In this document: piece by piece, positions 43,966 through 52,324 of the stretch
Numbering within the stretch: the first letter of the stretch is position 1
Layout: the number at the start of each line of letters is the position of its first letter
Assembly (NCBI RefSeq): GCF_041434935.1
Contig: NZ_CP107964.1
Span: 372,001 to 436,000, forward strand
DNA length: 64,000 nt
Direction: 5' to 3'
From: Kitasatospora sp. NBC_00374
Lineage (GTDB): Bacteria; Actinomycetota; Actinomycetes; Streptomycetales; Streptomycetaceae
Translations under genes and position numbers: made by a program
Notes under the pieces: model-generated
What the model saw: only the letters and a program-made list of their open reading frames with translations
Database searches by the model: none
Told to the model about the DNA's origin: nothing

Positions 43966-43998
43966 GCGTTCCGGGCCCCATGGGGAGGGCCCGGAACA
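43966..43998 (-). terminator. Perfect 11-bp hairpin downstream of the PPE/WXG-like gene
   Basis: GTTCCGGGCCC (43968-43978) and GGGCCCGGAAC (43987-43997) are exact reverse complements around an 8-base loop. Together with a second stem, CGTCCGT/ACGGACG (about 44013-44034), they lie between the gene ending at 44075 and the YbaB-like start at 43937, suggesting a terminator or attenuator that lowers expression of the giant gene segment. Confidence 0.65.
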
Positions 43999-44074
43999 CG
44001 CCGGCTTGTGGGTCGTCCGTTCTGTTCTACGGACGGGCGAGGCCCGGAGGTTCGGCCGGCCACGGGGAAACCGC

Positions 44075-46243
44075 TCAGCGGCCGATGACCCCGGTCACGC
44101 CACCGGCGTCGGTGCCCCAGACCTCCTCGTCCTCGGCCAGCCAGGTGGTGCGCTGCCGCTCCTTCTCGCCCTGCCCGCCTGCCGCCCCGGCGCCACCCAT
44201 CGGCGGCACCATCGGGGCCCCCGCTCCGCCGGTGGTCGAGACCCGGCGGCCCATCAGCTCGGCCTCCTCCGCGGCGGTCGCCGCCGCGGCCCGCTGGGCG
44301 GCGACGCCCCGCGCCGCGACCGCCTCCTCGGCCATCGCGGCGGCGCCCTTGGCCACGCCCAGGCTGCTCAGCCGCCCGCCCACGCCGACCGTCGGCGGGC
44401 CCGCGGTGATGCCGCCCGTCCGCACGCCCGACGCCCCGGTACCGCCGCCGTTTCCGAAGGACTCGCCGACGCGGCTCGTGCCGATGGAGTCGCCCAGGCC
44501 GCCCCAGGAGACGGGCAGACCCACACCGCTCGCCCCGCTGCCACCGGTCCCGCCCGTCAGCACACCAGCGGTGCGATTGGCGATCACGCGTTGCTGGTCG
44601 GCCAGCAGTTGCTCGAACGGCGACACCGTCCTGCCGTCCGCGTCGCGGACGACGCCGCCCTTGTCGATGGTCGAGCCCTTGTCGAGCACCACCGGATTCC
44701 CGTTGGCGTCACGGATCTTGGCACCGTCCGGCCCGGTCACGGTGCCGTCCTCGTTCACCTTCGAGCCCGCCGGGAGCTTGAAGACGCTCCCGATCGGAGG
44801 CGGCAGCCCGATGGTGGTGCCCGGCGGCACCATTCGGGGCTTCCCGTCAGCGCCCAGCAGCGGCTTGCCGTCGGGCCCGATCAGCTCGCCCTTCTCGTTG
44901 ACCTTGGTGCCGGGAGGCACGGTCAGCGGCTTGCCGTCCTTGCCCAGCAGCGGCTTGCCGTTCTTGTCCAGGAGCGCCGACTGGCCGCCGCCTCCGCCGA
45001 CGCCGCCGAGGTTGCCCGTCACGGGCGGCGGCGGGCCGGTCTTGGTCTTCGGCGGCGGGGGACCCGCGCCCATCGACCCGAGATCCGGGCCCTTGTCGTC
45101 CTTCGGTCCGTCCTTGCCGCCGGGCCCGCCATCGGTCTTCGAGTCTTCCGTGGCGGGCGGCTTGTCGGTCGGGAATATCATCGCGGGTGGCTTGAACGAG
45201 CCGAGCATCCCGGCCGCCGTGCCGAAGTCCCGCGTCAACTGGATGTCCGCCGCCCTCGCCGCGCTGTCGAGCGTCCACGCCGCCCAGAACGTCCACCACC
45301 GCTTGGCCGTGGCCTCCAGAGCCAGCGCGAACGGGCTGTCGCCGCCGTCCGTCGGTGTGATGCCGCCCTCACGATTCACCCAGGTGACCTTGTCGGAATC
45401 CTTGTCGTACGTCGGCGTCAGGTTCCCCGTTTCCATCATGAAAGCCAGCCGCAGGCAGGCGTGCGGCCAGGAGAGTGAGCCCTTGTCCTCCTTGTAGGTC
45501 CACCCGCCGGCGAAGTCGGGGATGTGCTCGTCCGAACGCCACTTGTTGTAGCCGTCGTTGTACATCGTCCGGTGCGCCGTGCGCAGCGCCTCGCCGGCGT
45601 GCTGCAGGCCCGCCGCGATTCTGCCGCTGTCACCGCCGAGCCGCTGGTGCACCTGGTCGAACTCGCTCCGGAGCCCGATCAGGACCTCCTTGAAGCGGCC
45701 GGCGGCACTGCCCTGGAAGTCGCTTCCCGCACCGTCCACGGAGTCGGCCCAGCCCTGGACCTTCTTCTGCTGCAGCCCGCACCAGGTGTCCAGCCCCGCG
45801 ATGGCGGTCGCCGCGTTGTCGAAGCTGGCGGCGCTCGTCCTGCCGTTGTCCCCGGAGCCCCAGATCAGCGGGCTCAGGATGTTCTCCGCGGCCCATTCGA
45901 AGTTCCCGAGCGTGGTGTTGCTGGATCCCGCGGGCGGATCGTCCCAGGTGGGCCAGTTGAATGTGGCTCCCACCAAGGTGGTGTAGTGCTGCAGACCGTT
46001 GGGCGTCAGGTCCGGGTACACCCACTCCGCCCACATGTCGTAGCCGGAGTAGTGGTAGTAGTCGCTCTTCTTCTTGCGGTCGTTCTGGGACCACGAGTTG
46101 GCCGTCGTGACCGTCACGTACCCGATCCACTTCTCGGCGGTCACGTCCTCGCGGGTGGTGATCGTGGACTGGTTCTGGCCCGCGAACGCCCTGAGCATGT
46201 CCTCCCAGGGGTGGGACTTCGGAGTCGGCTTCTCTTCCGCCAT
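44075..46243 (-). CDS. Large WXG/PPE-like ESX substrate with Gly/Pro-rich tail
   Basis: A 722-residue protein starting at MAEEKPTPKSHPW after GGAAAG; upstream start candidates lack a ribosome binding site. Residues about 115-260 are a helical region with aromatic residues (ENILSPLIWGSGDNG, WCGLQQKKVQGWADSVDGAG, SAAGRFKEVL) like WXG/PPE helical bundles. Residues 430-570 are a repetitive DGKPLLG/PPGTKVNE/GPDGAK segment, and the C-terminus ends in a conserved WLAEDEEVWGTD block often seen in long WXG-family proteins of Streptomyces. No signal peptide. Likely exported by the ESX machine; it may act with the two small WXG proteins encoded upstream. Confidence 0.82.
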   Translation of the reverse strand: MAEEKPTPKSHPWEDMLRAFAGQNQSTITTREDVTAEKWIGYVTVTTANSWSQNDRKKKSDYYHYSGYDMWAEWVYPDLTPNGLQHYTTLVGATFNWPTWDDPPAGSSNTTLGNFEWAAENILSPLIWGSGDNGRTSAASFDNAATAIAGLDTWCGLQQKKVQGWADSVDGAGSDFQGSAAGRFKEVLIGLRSEFDQVHQRLGGDSGRIAAGLQHAGEALRTAHRTMYNDGYNKWRSDEHIPDFAGGWTYKEDKGSLSWPHACLRLAFMMETGNLTPTYDKDSDKVTWVNREGGITPTDGGDSPFALALEATAKRWWTFWAAWTLDSAARAADIQLTRDFGTAAGMLGSFKPPAMIFPTDKPPATEDSKTDGGPGGKDGPKDDKGPDLGSMGAGPPPPKTKTGPPPPVTGNLGGVGGGGGQSALLDKNGKPLLGKDGKPLTVPPGTKVNEKGELIGPDGKPLLGADGKPRMVPPGTTIGLPPPIGSVFKLPAGSKVNEDGTVTGPDGAKIRDANGNPVVLDKGSTIDKGGVVRDADGRTVSPFEQLLADQQRVIANRTAGVLTGGTGGSGASGVGLPVSWGGLGDSIGTSRVGESFGNGGGTGASGVRTGGITAGPPTVGVGGRLSSLGVAKGAAAMAEEAVAARGVAAQRAAAATAAEEAELMGRRVSTTGGAGAPMVPPMGGAGAAGGQGEKERQRTTWLAEDEEVWGTDAGGVTGVIGR

Positions 46244-46331
46244 GGCTACTTTCCGGTGAGGTGGGATCAGGTCGCGGCGGGACACCGAGGGGCCGGACGG
46301 TCTGTCGGATCCGCCCGGCCTCCGACGGCGA

Positions 46332-46691
46332 TCAGCCGATCTTGGGCGGGGCCGAACCCCATGGCAGACCGTCGAGGATCTCCATCATCTGAGCCGCGGT
46401 CAGGGACTCGTGCTCCCCCTCGCCGAGCTTCGTCACCGCCTGCTGGAGGCCCACCACGATCTTGTCGATGTCGTCGTGAATGGTCACCAGGGCGGAGTCC
46501 AGGCTCGTGCGGTACGCGTCGAACTGCGACCGCAGGTACTTGGCCGGGGCGTACACGTCATTGCCCGGCAGCAAGGGCGGCCAGTTGGCCAGTTCCGCCT
46601 TCCTGCTGCCCACCTCCCCCTCGAAGGTCACCAGTTGGTCCGCGAACGTGTTCAGGCCCTCCAGCGAGACCTTGATGGTTTCGCCACCCAT
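46332..46691 (-). CDS. Small helical ESX-operon protein (119 residues)
   Basis: A 119-residue protein starting at ATG after GAGGGGTGACC. Two long helices (FADQLVTFEGEVGSRKAEL and YLRSQFDAYRTSLDSALVTI) surround a turn NWPPLLPGNDVY, an ESX-type helical hairpin in overall size though without a WXG motif. It lies 19 bases after the WXG100-like gene and 88 bases before the large PPE-like gene. Likely a secreted partner or chaperone; family not recognised. Confidence 0.78.
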   Translation of the reverse strand: MGGETIKVSLEGLNTFADQLVTFEGEVGSRKAELANWPPLLPGNDVYAPAKYLRSQFDAYRTSLDSALVTIHDDIDKIVVGLQQAVTKLGEGEHESLTAAQMMEILDGLPWGSAPPKIG

Positions 46692-46710
46692 GCGCGGTCA
46701 CCCCTCGCTG

Positions 46711-47010
46711 CTAGTGGAACCCCTTGGAGGCGTCCAAGTCCGACTGCTGCATGATCTCGTGCATGGTGTTGAGCGTCCTGGCCGCGGCGGCGATGTCCTC
46801 GTCCATCTGGCGCTCGTTGTTGGACACCACCCGGGCGAACTCCTCGAACGCGGTGGCCGCGGTGCCCTGGAAGTGACCGCCGTCGATCACGGTGCTCAGC
46901 TGCTTGACCAGGGTGTCCAGGTTGCCGGTCATCAGGGACCCGGCCTTCTGGAGCTCCTGGACCGCCTGTGCCACCGTCTCGTGGTGAAGGTGGATGTTTC
47001 CGAACTCCAT
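46711..47010 (-). CDS. WXG100-like protein (EsxA/EsxB type)
   Basis: A 99-residue protein starting at ATG after GAGGAG. It forms a helix-turn-helix hairpin typical of WXG100 proteins: helix VAQAVQELQKAGSLMTGNL, turn GGHFQGTAATAF, helix EEFARVVSNNERQMDEDI. The turn has FxG in place of the canonical WxG. It is the second of two tandem small ESX genes (37-base gap) and may form a heterodimer with its neighbour. No C-terminal YxxxD/E secretion signal is visible, so the signal may be supplied by the partner. Confidence 0.85.
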   Translation of the reverse strand: MEFGNIHLHHETVAQAVQELQKAGSLMTGNLDTLVKQLSTVIDGGHFQGTAATAFEEFARVVSNNERQMDEDIAAAARTLNTMHEIMQQSDLDASKGFH

Positions 47011-47047
47011 CGGTGTACTCCTCTCGGTGTTTTCTGCCGCCGGGCCG

Positions 47048-47365
47048 TCAGGCGCCCTGCAGCCCGTCGTAGATGCCGTCGGCGGCGTGCGTCCGGGCGT
47101 CGTCCTCGGCCTGGGTGAGGATCTGGCTCGCGTCCTGGGTGCTCTGGACGAAGTGCTCGAAGGCCTGGATGACCTGGTTGTACCGCTGCATCCAGTCCTC
47201 GATCTTCGCCTGGAAGGTGCTGCTCGCCCCGGAGATGTAGCCGGCGGCGACCTCCTCCTTGATCCGCTCGACCGTCCGGCCGGCGGTCACCATGTTCTCG
47301 ATCTGCGTCTCCAGGCTCGCGAGAACCTGGCGGATCGCCTCGTCCTCCTTGACCAACATGGACAT
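47048..47365 (-). CDS. WXG100-like protein (EsxA/EsxB type)
   Basis: A 105-residue helical-hairpin protein starting at MSMLVKEDEAIRQ (GAGGAAGGAGC upstream). Helix one (IRQVLASLETQIENMVTAG), turn AAGYISGASSTFQAKIEDW and helix two (VIQAFEHFVQSTQDASQIL) fit WXG100 length and geometry; the turn has YISG where WxG is expected. First of two tandem small ESX genes, 89 bases downstream of eccB, so likely transcribed with it. Predicted substrate and obligate component of the secretion system. Confidence 0.85.
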   Translation of the reverse strand: MSMLVKEDEAIRQVLASLETQIENMVTAGRTVERIKEEVAAGYISGASSTFQAKIEDWMQRYNQVIQAFEHFVQSTQDASQILTQAEDDARTHAADGIYDGLQGA

Positions 47366-47454
47366 CGCTGGTGCTCCTTCCTCTGCTCGCGGGGCCACGG
47401 GTGCGGCGCCGCACACGCGTCATCAGGGTCAACGGGCGTGCCGTGCGGGACGGT

Positions 47455-48909
47455 TCAGCCACATGGCGGCGGACTCGGTGCGGTCGTCGGGGCCGCCACC
47501 ACACCGTCGGCCATGGCGGCGGGGTCGAGGGCCGGCCCGACGGGCAGCAGGTCGAGGACCGTGGCCGGGACGGCCACCGGGGTGGCGTTCGCGTAGCCGA
47601 GCTGCTTGACCACGGCGGCGGACGGCAGCGGGTACTTCACGCCGCCCTCGGTGACCAGGTAGGCGGTGGTGCCGGCGCCCCCGCCGGACAGGGCCCGGAC
47701 CAGGGCTCCGCGGCCGGGCCGGACGGCGATCCGGTCGGCGGCGGGGCAGCCGGCCACCACCCCCGGCTGGACGACCGGGGGGCGGCCCGCGGCCGCGTCG
47801 GCGCCGGCCAGCACCGTGACCGTGCTGGTGGGCGCACCGGCCCCCGTGTGCAGGTCGGCGCAGACGCCCTCGCCGCGCCCGGGCACGACCAGGGCGGGCG
47901 GCGCGTCGGGCAGCAAGGCCGGGGCGGGCACGCCGGGCGCCTTGTGGGCGGCGAGGTCGGCGGGGAAGATCTCCGCGACCGTCGGGGCGGCGTCGCCGTA
48001 GGCGCTCTGGGTGCGCGGATCGCCGCGCAGCAGGTCGAACTGGGTTCTGGTGAGCGGGGCCAGGCCCTCCGGCAGGAGGACGTAATGCGCGCCGCCGGGT
48101 GCCTCGAAGAGCTGGCCGATCCGGGTGGGGCGGCCGGCGAGCACCGGCCCGGGCGTTCCGCGCCCGGGGACGGCCGGGGCCGCCAGGTCCGGGCCGGCGG
48201 GCAGCGCGTTCACCAGGCCGGCCGGCACCGGGAACGGCACGACGTCGCCGTAACCGAGTGCCTGCAGTGCCCAGTTGGCGGTGTCGACGCGCAGCCGCCG
48301 GCCCTGCCAGAGCAGGTGGACCGCGCCGTCGGGCGTGCCGACCAGGACGGCCTGTGCCGGGGCCGGTGCGTTGCCCTCCGTCGCCGGGTCCACCAGCAGC
48401 GCGAGCTTCGGGACGACGGGACTGCTCGGGCCGTTCGGGCCGGGCTGGGTGGTGCCGCAGACGAGCCAGGAGGTACCGGCCAGTTCGGCGGCCGACGGCA
48501 GCCCGTCCGGCGCGCCGACGATGCCGACCGGCCCGCCGCGCGGCGCGCCCTCCAGGGAGTCCCGGCCGACCTGGCGGACAACCATCTGGTCGCCCGCCAC
48601 CAGCTTGGCGCTGGTGTCGTTGAGCACCGGGTGCAGTTGCCCGCCGAGGTAGAGGTACCGGGCGCCGTTCTCCTTGACCGTCACGAGGGTGCCGGGTTTG
48701 GCCCATTCGGCGTCGCCGCCGGGCTTGACCAGCCCGTACACGGCGACGCCGAGGCCGACCAGCACCGCCAGGGCCAGCCCGTTGAGGGTGCCTCTGGTGG
48801 TGCGGCCGGTGGGGGTGTCGGGCACGTCGGGCTCGGCCCGCAGCATGCCGGAGGCGAGCCTGCTCATCACGAACAGGTGGGCCTGCACCTGGTCGCGTCG
48901 GGACTGCAT
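47455..48909 (-). CDS. eccB: Type VII secretion core component EccB
   Basis: A 484-residue single-pass protein. It begins with the conserved EccB opening QSRRDQVQAHLFVMSRL, has one membrane helix at about residues 43-62 (LNGLALAVLVGLGVAVYGLV) and a large periplasm-facing domain with repeated units rich in PVPAGL and VLAGxP motifs, two or more Cys for disulfides (LVCGTT, VCADL, AGCPAAD) and a Pro-rich end. EccB builds the periplasmic part of the ESX membrane complex. It is the first gene of the leftward operon and is divergent from a SARP regulator, sharing a 248-base intergenic region. Confidence 0.95.
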   Translation of the reverse strand: MQSRRDQVQAHLFVMSRLASGMLRAEPDVPDTPTGRTTRGTLNGLALAVLVGLGVAVYGLVKPGGDAEWAKPGTLVTVKENGARYLYLGGQLHPVLNDTSAKLVAGDQMVVRQVGRDSLEGAPRGGPVGIVGAPDGLPSAAELAGTSWLVCGTTQPGPNGPSSPVVPKLALLVDPATEGNAPAPAQAVLVGTPDGAVHLLWQGRRLRVDTANWALQALGYGDVVPFPVPAGLVNALPAGPDLAAPAVPGRGTPGPVLAGRPTRIGQLFEAPGGAHYVLLPEGLAPLTRTQFDLLRGDPRTQSAYGDAAPTVAEIFPADLAAHKAPGVPAPALLPDAPPALVVPGRGEGVCADLHTGAGAPTSTVTVLAGADAAAGRPPVVQPGVVAGCPAADRIAVRPGRGALVRALSGGGAGTTAYLVTEGGVKYPLPSAAVVKQLGYANATPVAVPATVLDLLPVGPALDPAAMADGVVAAPTTAPSPPPCG

Positions 48910-49007
48910 CCGGTTCCTCCCTGGGCTTCCGGGACGTCGGACCGCGCCCCCACCCCGCTGTACGGCCCCGGCGGGCCGCGGAGTTCACCCGGGCCGGGCG
49001 GATCTTC

Positions 49008-49041
49008 GGCCGACCCCCGCCGACCGGGTGGCCGACCCCCG
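49008..49041. promoter_or_regulatory. 12-bp direct repeats, 22 bases apart, between eccB and SARP
   Basis: GGCCGACCCCCG occurs at 49008-49019 and 49030-49041, a spacing of 22 bases or two helical turns, in the divergent eccB/SARP region (about 100 bases from eccB and 117-150 from the SARP start). Spacing of direct repeats is what large SARPs use, so binding by the adjacent regulator is possible. Confidence 0.45.
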
Positions 49042-49157
49042 GCGGACGGCGGGTGCCGGCGGCACCCTACTCGCCGGTAGGCTTTCTCCCCCGCCGTTCG
49101 GGGCGATGGCGATACGGGCGGCACAGGCGGCACAGGCACGGCAGGGGAAACGGGACG

Positions 49158-52028
49158 ATGGAGATACGGCTGCTCGGCCCGGTCGAGCTGCGGCTCGCCG
49201 ACGGCAACGCCGCCGGGCTGGGCGGCGCGCAGCGGCGGGCGGTGCTCGCCCTGCTCGCGATGGAGCTGGGCCGGGCCGTGCCCGTGGAGCGATTCCTCGA
49301 GCTGCTCTGGGCCGACGCACCGCCGACGCACGCGAAGGCCGCCCTCCAGGGGCACGTCGCGGCGCTGCGCAAGGTCCTGACCGGCTCGGGGTTCACGCTC
49401 GCCACCCGCGCGCCCGGCTACCGGCTCGACGGAGACCCCGACGCGGTCGATGCGCTCTCCGCCCGGGCGCTGGCCGCACGCGCCGCCGGGACCGCGGACG
49501 ACGCCACCGCCGCGGCACTGCTCCAGCAGGCGCTCCCGCTGTGGCGCGGCGCGGCCCTCGCCGACCTGCCGCCCACACCGCTCTGCGCCGCCCTGGCCCG
49601 CCGGCTCGACGAGGACCGGACCGAGGCCCTCACCGCGTGGGCGCAGCGGCAGCTGCGACTCGGACACGGTCACACGGCCGTCCCCGCGCTGGAGCAGAGC
49701 GTCCGCGCGGACGGGCTGCGCGAGCCCACGATCGCCTTGCTGATGCGCTGTCTGCACCAGAGCGGCCGCGGCCCGGACGCGCTCCGCGCCTACCACCGGG
49801 CCCGCGCGCGGCTGGACGAGGAGCTCGGCGTTCCGCCGGGGCCCCCGCTGCAGCAGGCCCTGGCCGAGGTGCTGGCGGCCGGCCGGGCCATCGAGGACGC
49901 ACCCGGCACCGGCGGCAGCGCGCCCGGTAGCGCCGCGGCCGCACCCGGCACGCCCCACGCCTCGCCGGCGATGAGTCACCTTCCGGGGCCGCCCAGGCGC
50001 TTTGTCGGACGCGACGCGGAGGACCGCTGGCTCGACCGGCAGTGCGGGCAGAGCCGGACCGGGGACGGCCTGGCCGTGGTCGCCGGCCCCGCAGGCGTCG
50101 GCAAGACCGCCCTGGTGATCCGGTGGGCGCACCGTGCCACGGCGGGCTTCCCGGACGGCCGGCTCTTCGCGGACCTGCGCGGCTTCGACCCGGCCGGCCC
50201 GGGCGACCCCGCGCAGGTCCTGACGCGCTTCCTCCGGGAGCTGGGCCTGCCCGAGCAGGCGATCCCCGAGGACCGGGCCGCGCGCGCGGCGCTCTTCCGG
50301 GAGCACACCCGGCAGCGCCGGCTACTCGTCGTGCTGGACAACGCCCGGTCCGTCGCCGACGTCGCCGACCTGCTGCCGTCGGGGCCCGGCTGCGCCACGG
50401 TGGTCACCAGCCGGAACAGTCTGGAGGACCTGGTGGTCACCGACGGCGCCGCCCTGCTCCAGCTCGCCGCGCTGCCCGCCGCCGACGCGTACCACCTGCT
50501 GGAACGCCAGCTGACCGCCGAGCGCGTGGCGGCCGAGCCGGAGTCGGCCGGGCGGCTGATCGAGCTGTGCGACCGGCTCCCGCTGGCCCTGCGGATCGTC
50601 GCGGGCCGCCTCGCCGCCCGCCCGGGCTGGCGGGTCGCCGATCTGGTGGACGAGCTGACCGACGAACGCACCCGGCTGGCCGCCCTCGGCACCCCGGGCG
50701 GGGTCGCCAGCGTCCGGACCGCGCTCTCCGTGACACACCATCATCTCCCGGACGTCGCACGGCAGCTGCTCGCGCTGCTGACCGTGCACCCGGGAGCCGA
50801 GGTCGATCAGTACGGGGCCGCCGTCCTGCTCGACACGGACGCCGACGGGGCCCGGCACGCGCTCGGCTCGCTCGCGGCCTACCACCTGCTGACGGAGCCC
50901 ACGCCCGGCCGCTTCGGCCGGCACGACCTCGTCCGGCTCTACGGCGCGGAGCAGTTCGACCGGTTCTCCCCGGAGCGGCAGCGGCAGGCGTTCCGGCGCC
51001 TGGTCGACTACGAGCTGACCGCCGCCGGGATGGCCGTGCAGCGGCTGAACCCGTACCACGAGCCGTTCCGGCCGCCGGGGCCCGGGCCGCGGGCGCTTCC
51101 CCGGCTCGCCGACGTCCCGGCCACGCTCGCCTGGTGCCAGGCGGAGGAGCCGGTGCTCCGCGCACTGGTGACAGCCGCGACCGACCTCGCCGAGTACGAG
51201 CGCGCCTGGCGCCTGGCCCGGACGACCGCGACCCTGTACTACGGCGCCGGGCGCTTCTCGGACCGGCTCGACTGCCTGCGGATCGGGCTGCGGGCCGCCC
51301 AGCTGGACGGCGGCCGGGAGGGGCTCGCCGCCATGGAGACGACGACGGCCTGCGCGCTCGGGTCGAGTGGGCGCGTCGCGGAGGCGCTGCCGCTCGCCGG
51401 GCGGGCCGCCGACCGGACCACGCCGGACGACGGCGAGCTGCACATCCACGCCCTCTCCGTGCGCGCCTCGATGGCCGCCCTGGCCGGGGATCCGGCCGGG
51501 GCCGACCGGCTCTCGCAGGCTGCCCTCGCCCTGATCCGGAGCAGCGGGCTGCGCGAGCACGCCGCCACCGTGCTCAGCAACGCGGCGGCCATCAAGGTCG
51601 TCCTGGGCGACCCGGTCGCCGCACTGGACCACGCCCGGGAGACGCGCGCCCTGCTGGCCGGGAACCCGACGGCCAACGCCCACGTGTGGGCGATGGTCAG
51701 CGAGGCCCTCGCCCGCCAGGCGCTGGGCGAACGGGAAGCGGCCGAGCACGTCTGGCGGGACGCGCTGCACCGGTGCCGCTCGAGCGGGAACGTGCGGCTC
51801 CACGCCCTGGCTCGGCGTCACTTCGCCGACTTCCTGGCCGGCACGGGCCGGGCCGACGAGGCCCGCGACCACCTGCGGGCGGCGGGCGAGCTGTACACCG
51901 CGCACGGGGACGTGCGGTTGGCCGAAGGCCTGGACCGGAAGCTGGCCGGGCCGCGCGAGCACCAGGCACTGCCGCCCGTCACGTCCGCGAACGGCTCCCG
52001 GTCCCGTGGCACCATGCGGATCGCGTAG
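49158..52028 (+). CDS. AfsR/SARP-family regulator flanking the ESX island
   Basis: A 956-residue large SARP starting at ATG (MEIRLLGPVELRLADG) after AGGGGAAACGGGA. OmpR-type domain 1-90 (ALQGHVAALRKVL), BTAD to about 250 (ELGVPPGPPLQQALAEVLA), Pro/Ala linker, NB-ARC with P-loop AGPAGVGKTALV near residue 310 and Walker B LLVVLDNARSVAD, VVTSR, and TPR-like C-terminus. Close paralogue of the SARP at 7487 in the NB-ARC and beyond. Divergent from eccB, which makes it the best candidate regulator of the leftward ESX operon; it could sense a ligand through its TPRs. Its own activators are not visible. Confidence 0.92.
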   Translation: MEIRLLGPVELRLADGNAAGLGGAQRRAVLALLAMELGRAVPVERFLELLWADAPPTHAKAALQGHVAALRKVLTGSGFTLATRAPGYRLDGDPDAVDALSARALAARAAGTADDATAAALLQQALPLWRGAALADLPPTPLCAALARRLDEDRTEALTAWAQRQLRLGHGHTAVPALEQSVRADGLREPTIALLMRCLHQSGRGPDALRAYHRARARLDEELGVPPGPPLQQALAEVLAAGRAIEDAPGTGGSAPGSAAAAPGTPHASPAMSHLPGPPRRFVGRDAEDRWLDRQCGQSRTGDGLAVVAGPAGVGKTALVIRWAHRATAGFPDGRLFADLRGFDPAGPGDPAQVLTRFLRELGLPEQAIPEDRAARAALFREHTRQRRLLVVLDNARSVADVADLLPSGPGCATVVTSRNSLEDLVVTDGAALLQLAALPAADAYHLLERQLTAERVAAEPESAGRLIELCDRLPLALRIVAGRLAARPGWRVADLVDELTDERTRLAALGTPGGVASVRTALSVTHHHLPDVARQLLALLTVHPGAEVDQYGAAVLLDTDADGARHALGSLAAYHLLTEPTPGRFGRHDLVRLYGAEQFDRFSPERQRQAFRRLVDYELTAAGMAVQRLNPYHEPFRPPGPGPRALPRLADVPATLAWCQAEEPVLRALVTAATDLAEYERAWRLARTTATLYYGAGRFSDRLDCLRIGLRAAQLDGGREGLAAMETTTACALGSSGRVAEALPLAGRAADRTTPDDGELHIHALSVRASMAALAGDPAGADRLSQAALALIRSSGLREHAATVLSNAAAIKVVLGDPVAALDHARETRALLAGNPTANAHVWAMVSEALARQALGEREAAEHVWRDALHRCRSSGNVRLHALARRHFADFLAGTGRADEARDHLRAAGELYTAHGDVRLAEGLDRKLAGPREHQALPPVTSANGSRSRGTMRIA

Positions 52029-52324
52029 CGCGTACGCCGCGTGATCACCAAGACCTGTGCCTGGACTGCCGTCTTGGCAGGCTGAACCGCTCTGCGGCCA
52101 ACTCGCCGCTGTGCTGCCGGAGGGGTCGGCCTGCGCGGAGACCCATCCGCGAGCCGGCCGACGCGACGCCTGGCCTCGGTTTCCAGGCTGCGGTCGAGGC
52201 CGGAGCACGCTCGCCCGTCCGGCTGGTCAGTGCCCTGGCGAGGTCTCGGGCGCCCTGGGTGTCCGGGCCGAGCGCCACGGGATGAGGACGGCCGGGGGAA
52301 AGCGATCGGGGGCCGGTCGGGCCG

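Noticed and set aside
39345..45497. A plus-strand frame of 2,050 codons
   Set aside because: Spans several minus-strand genes and their intergenic gaps; it is low-complexity and has no start context.
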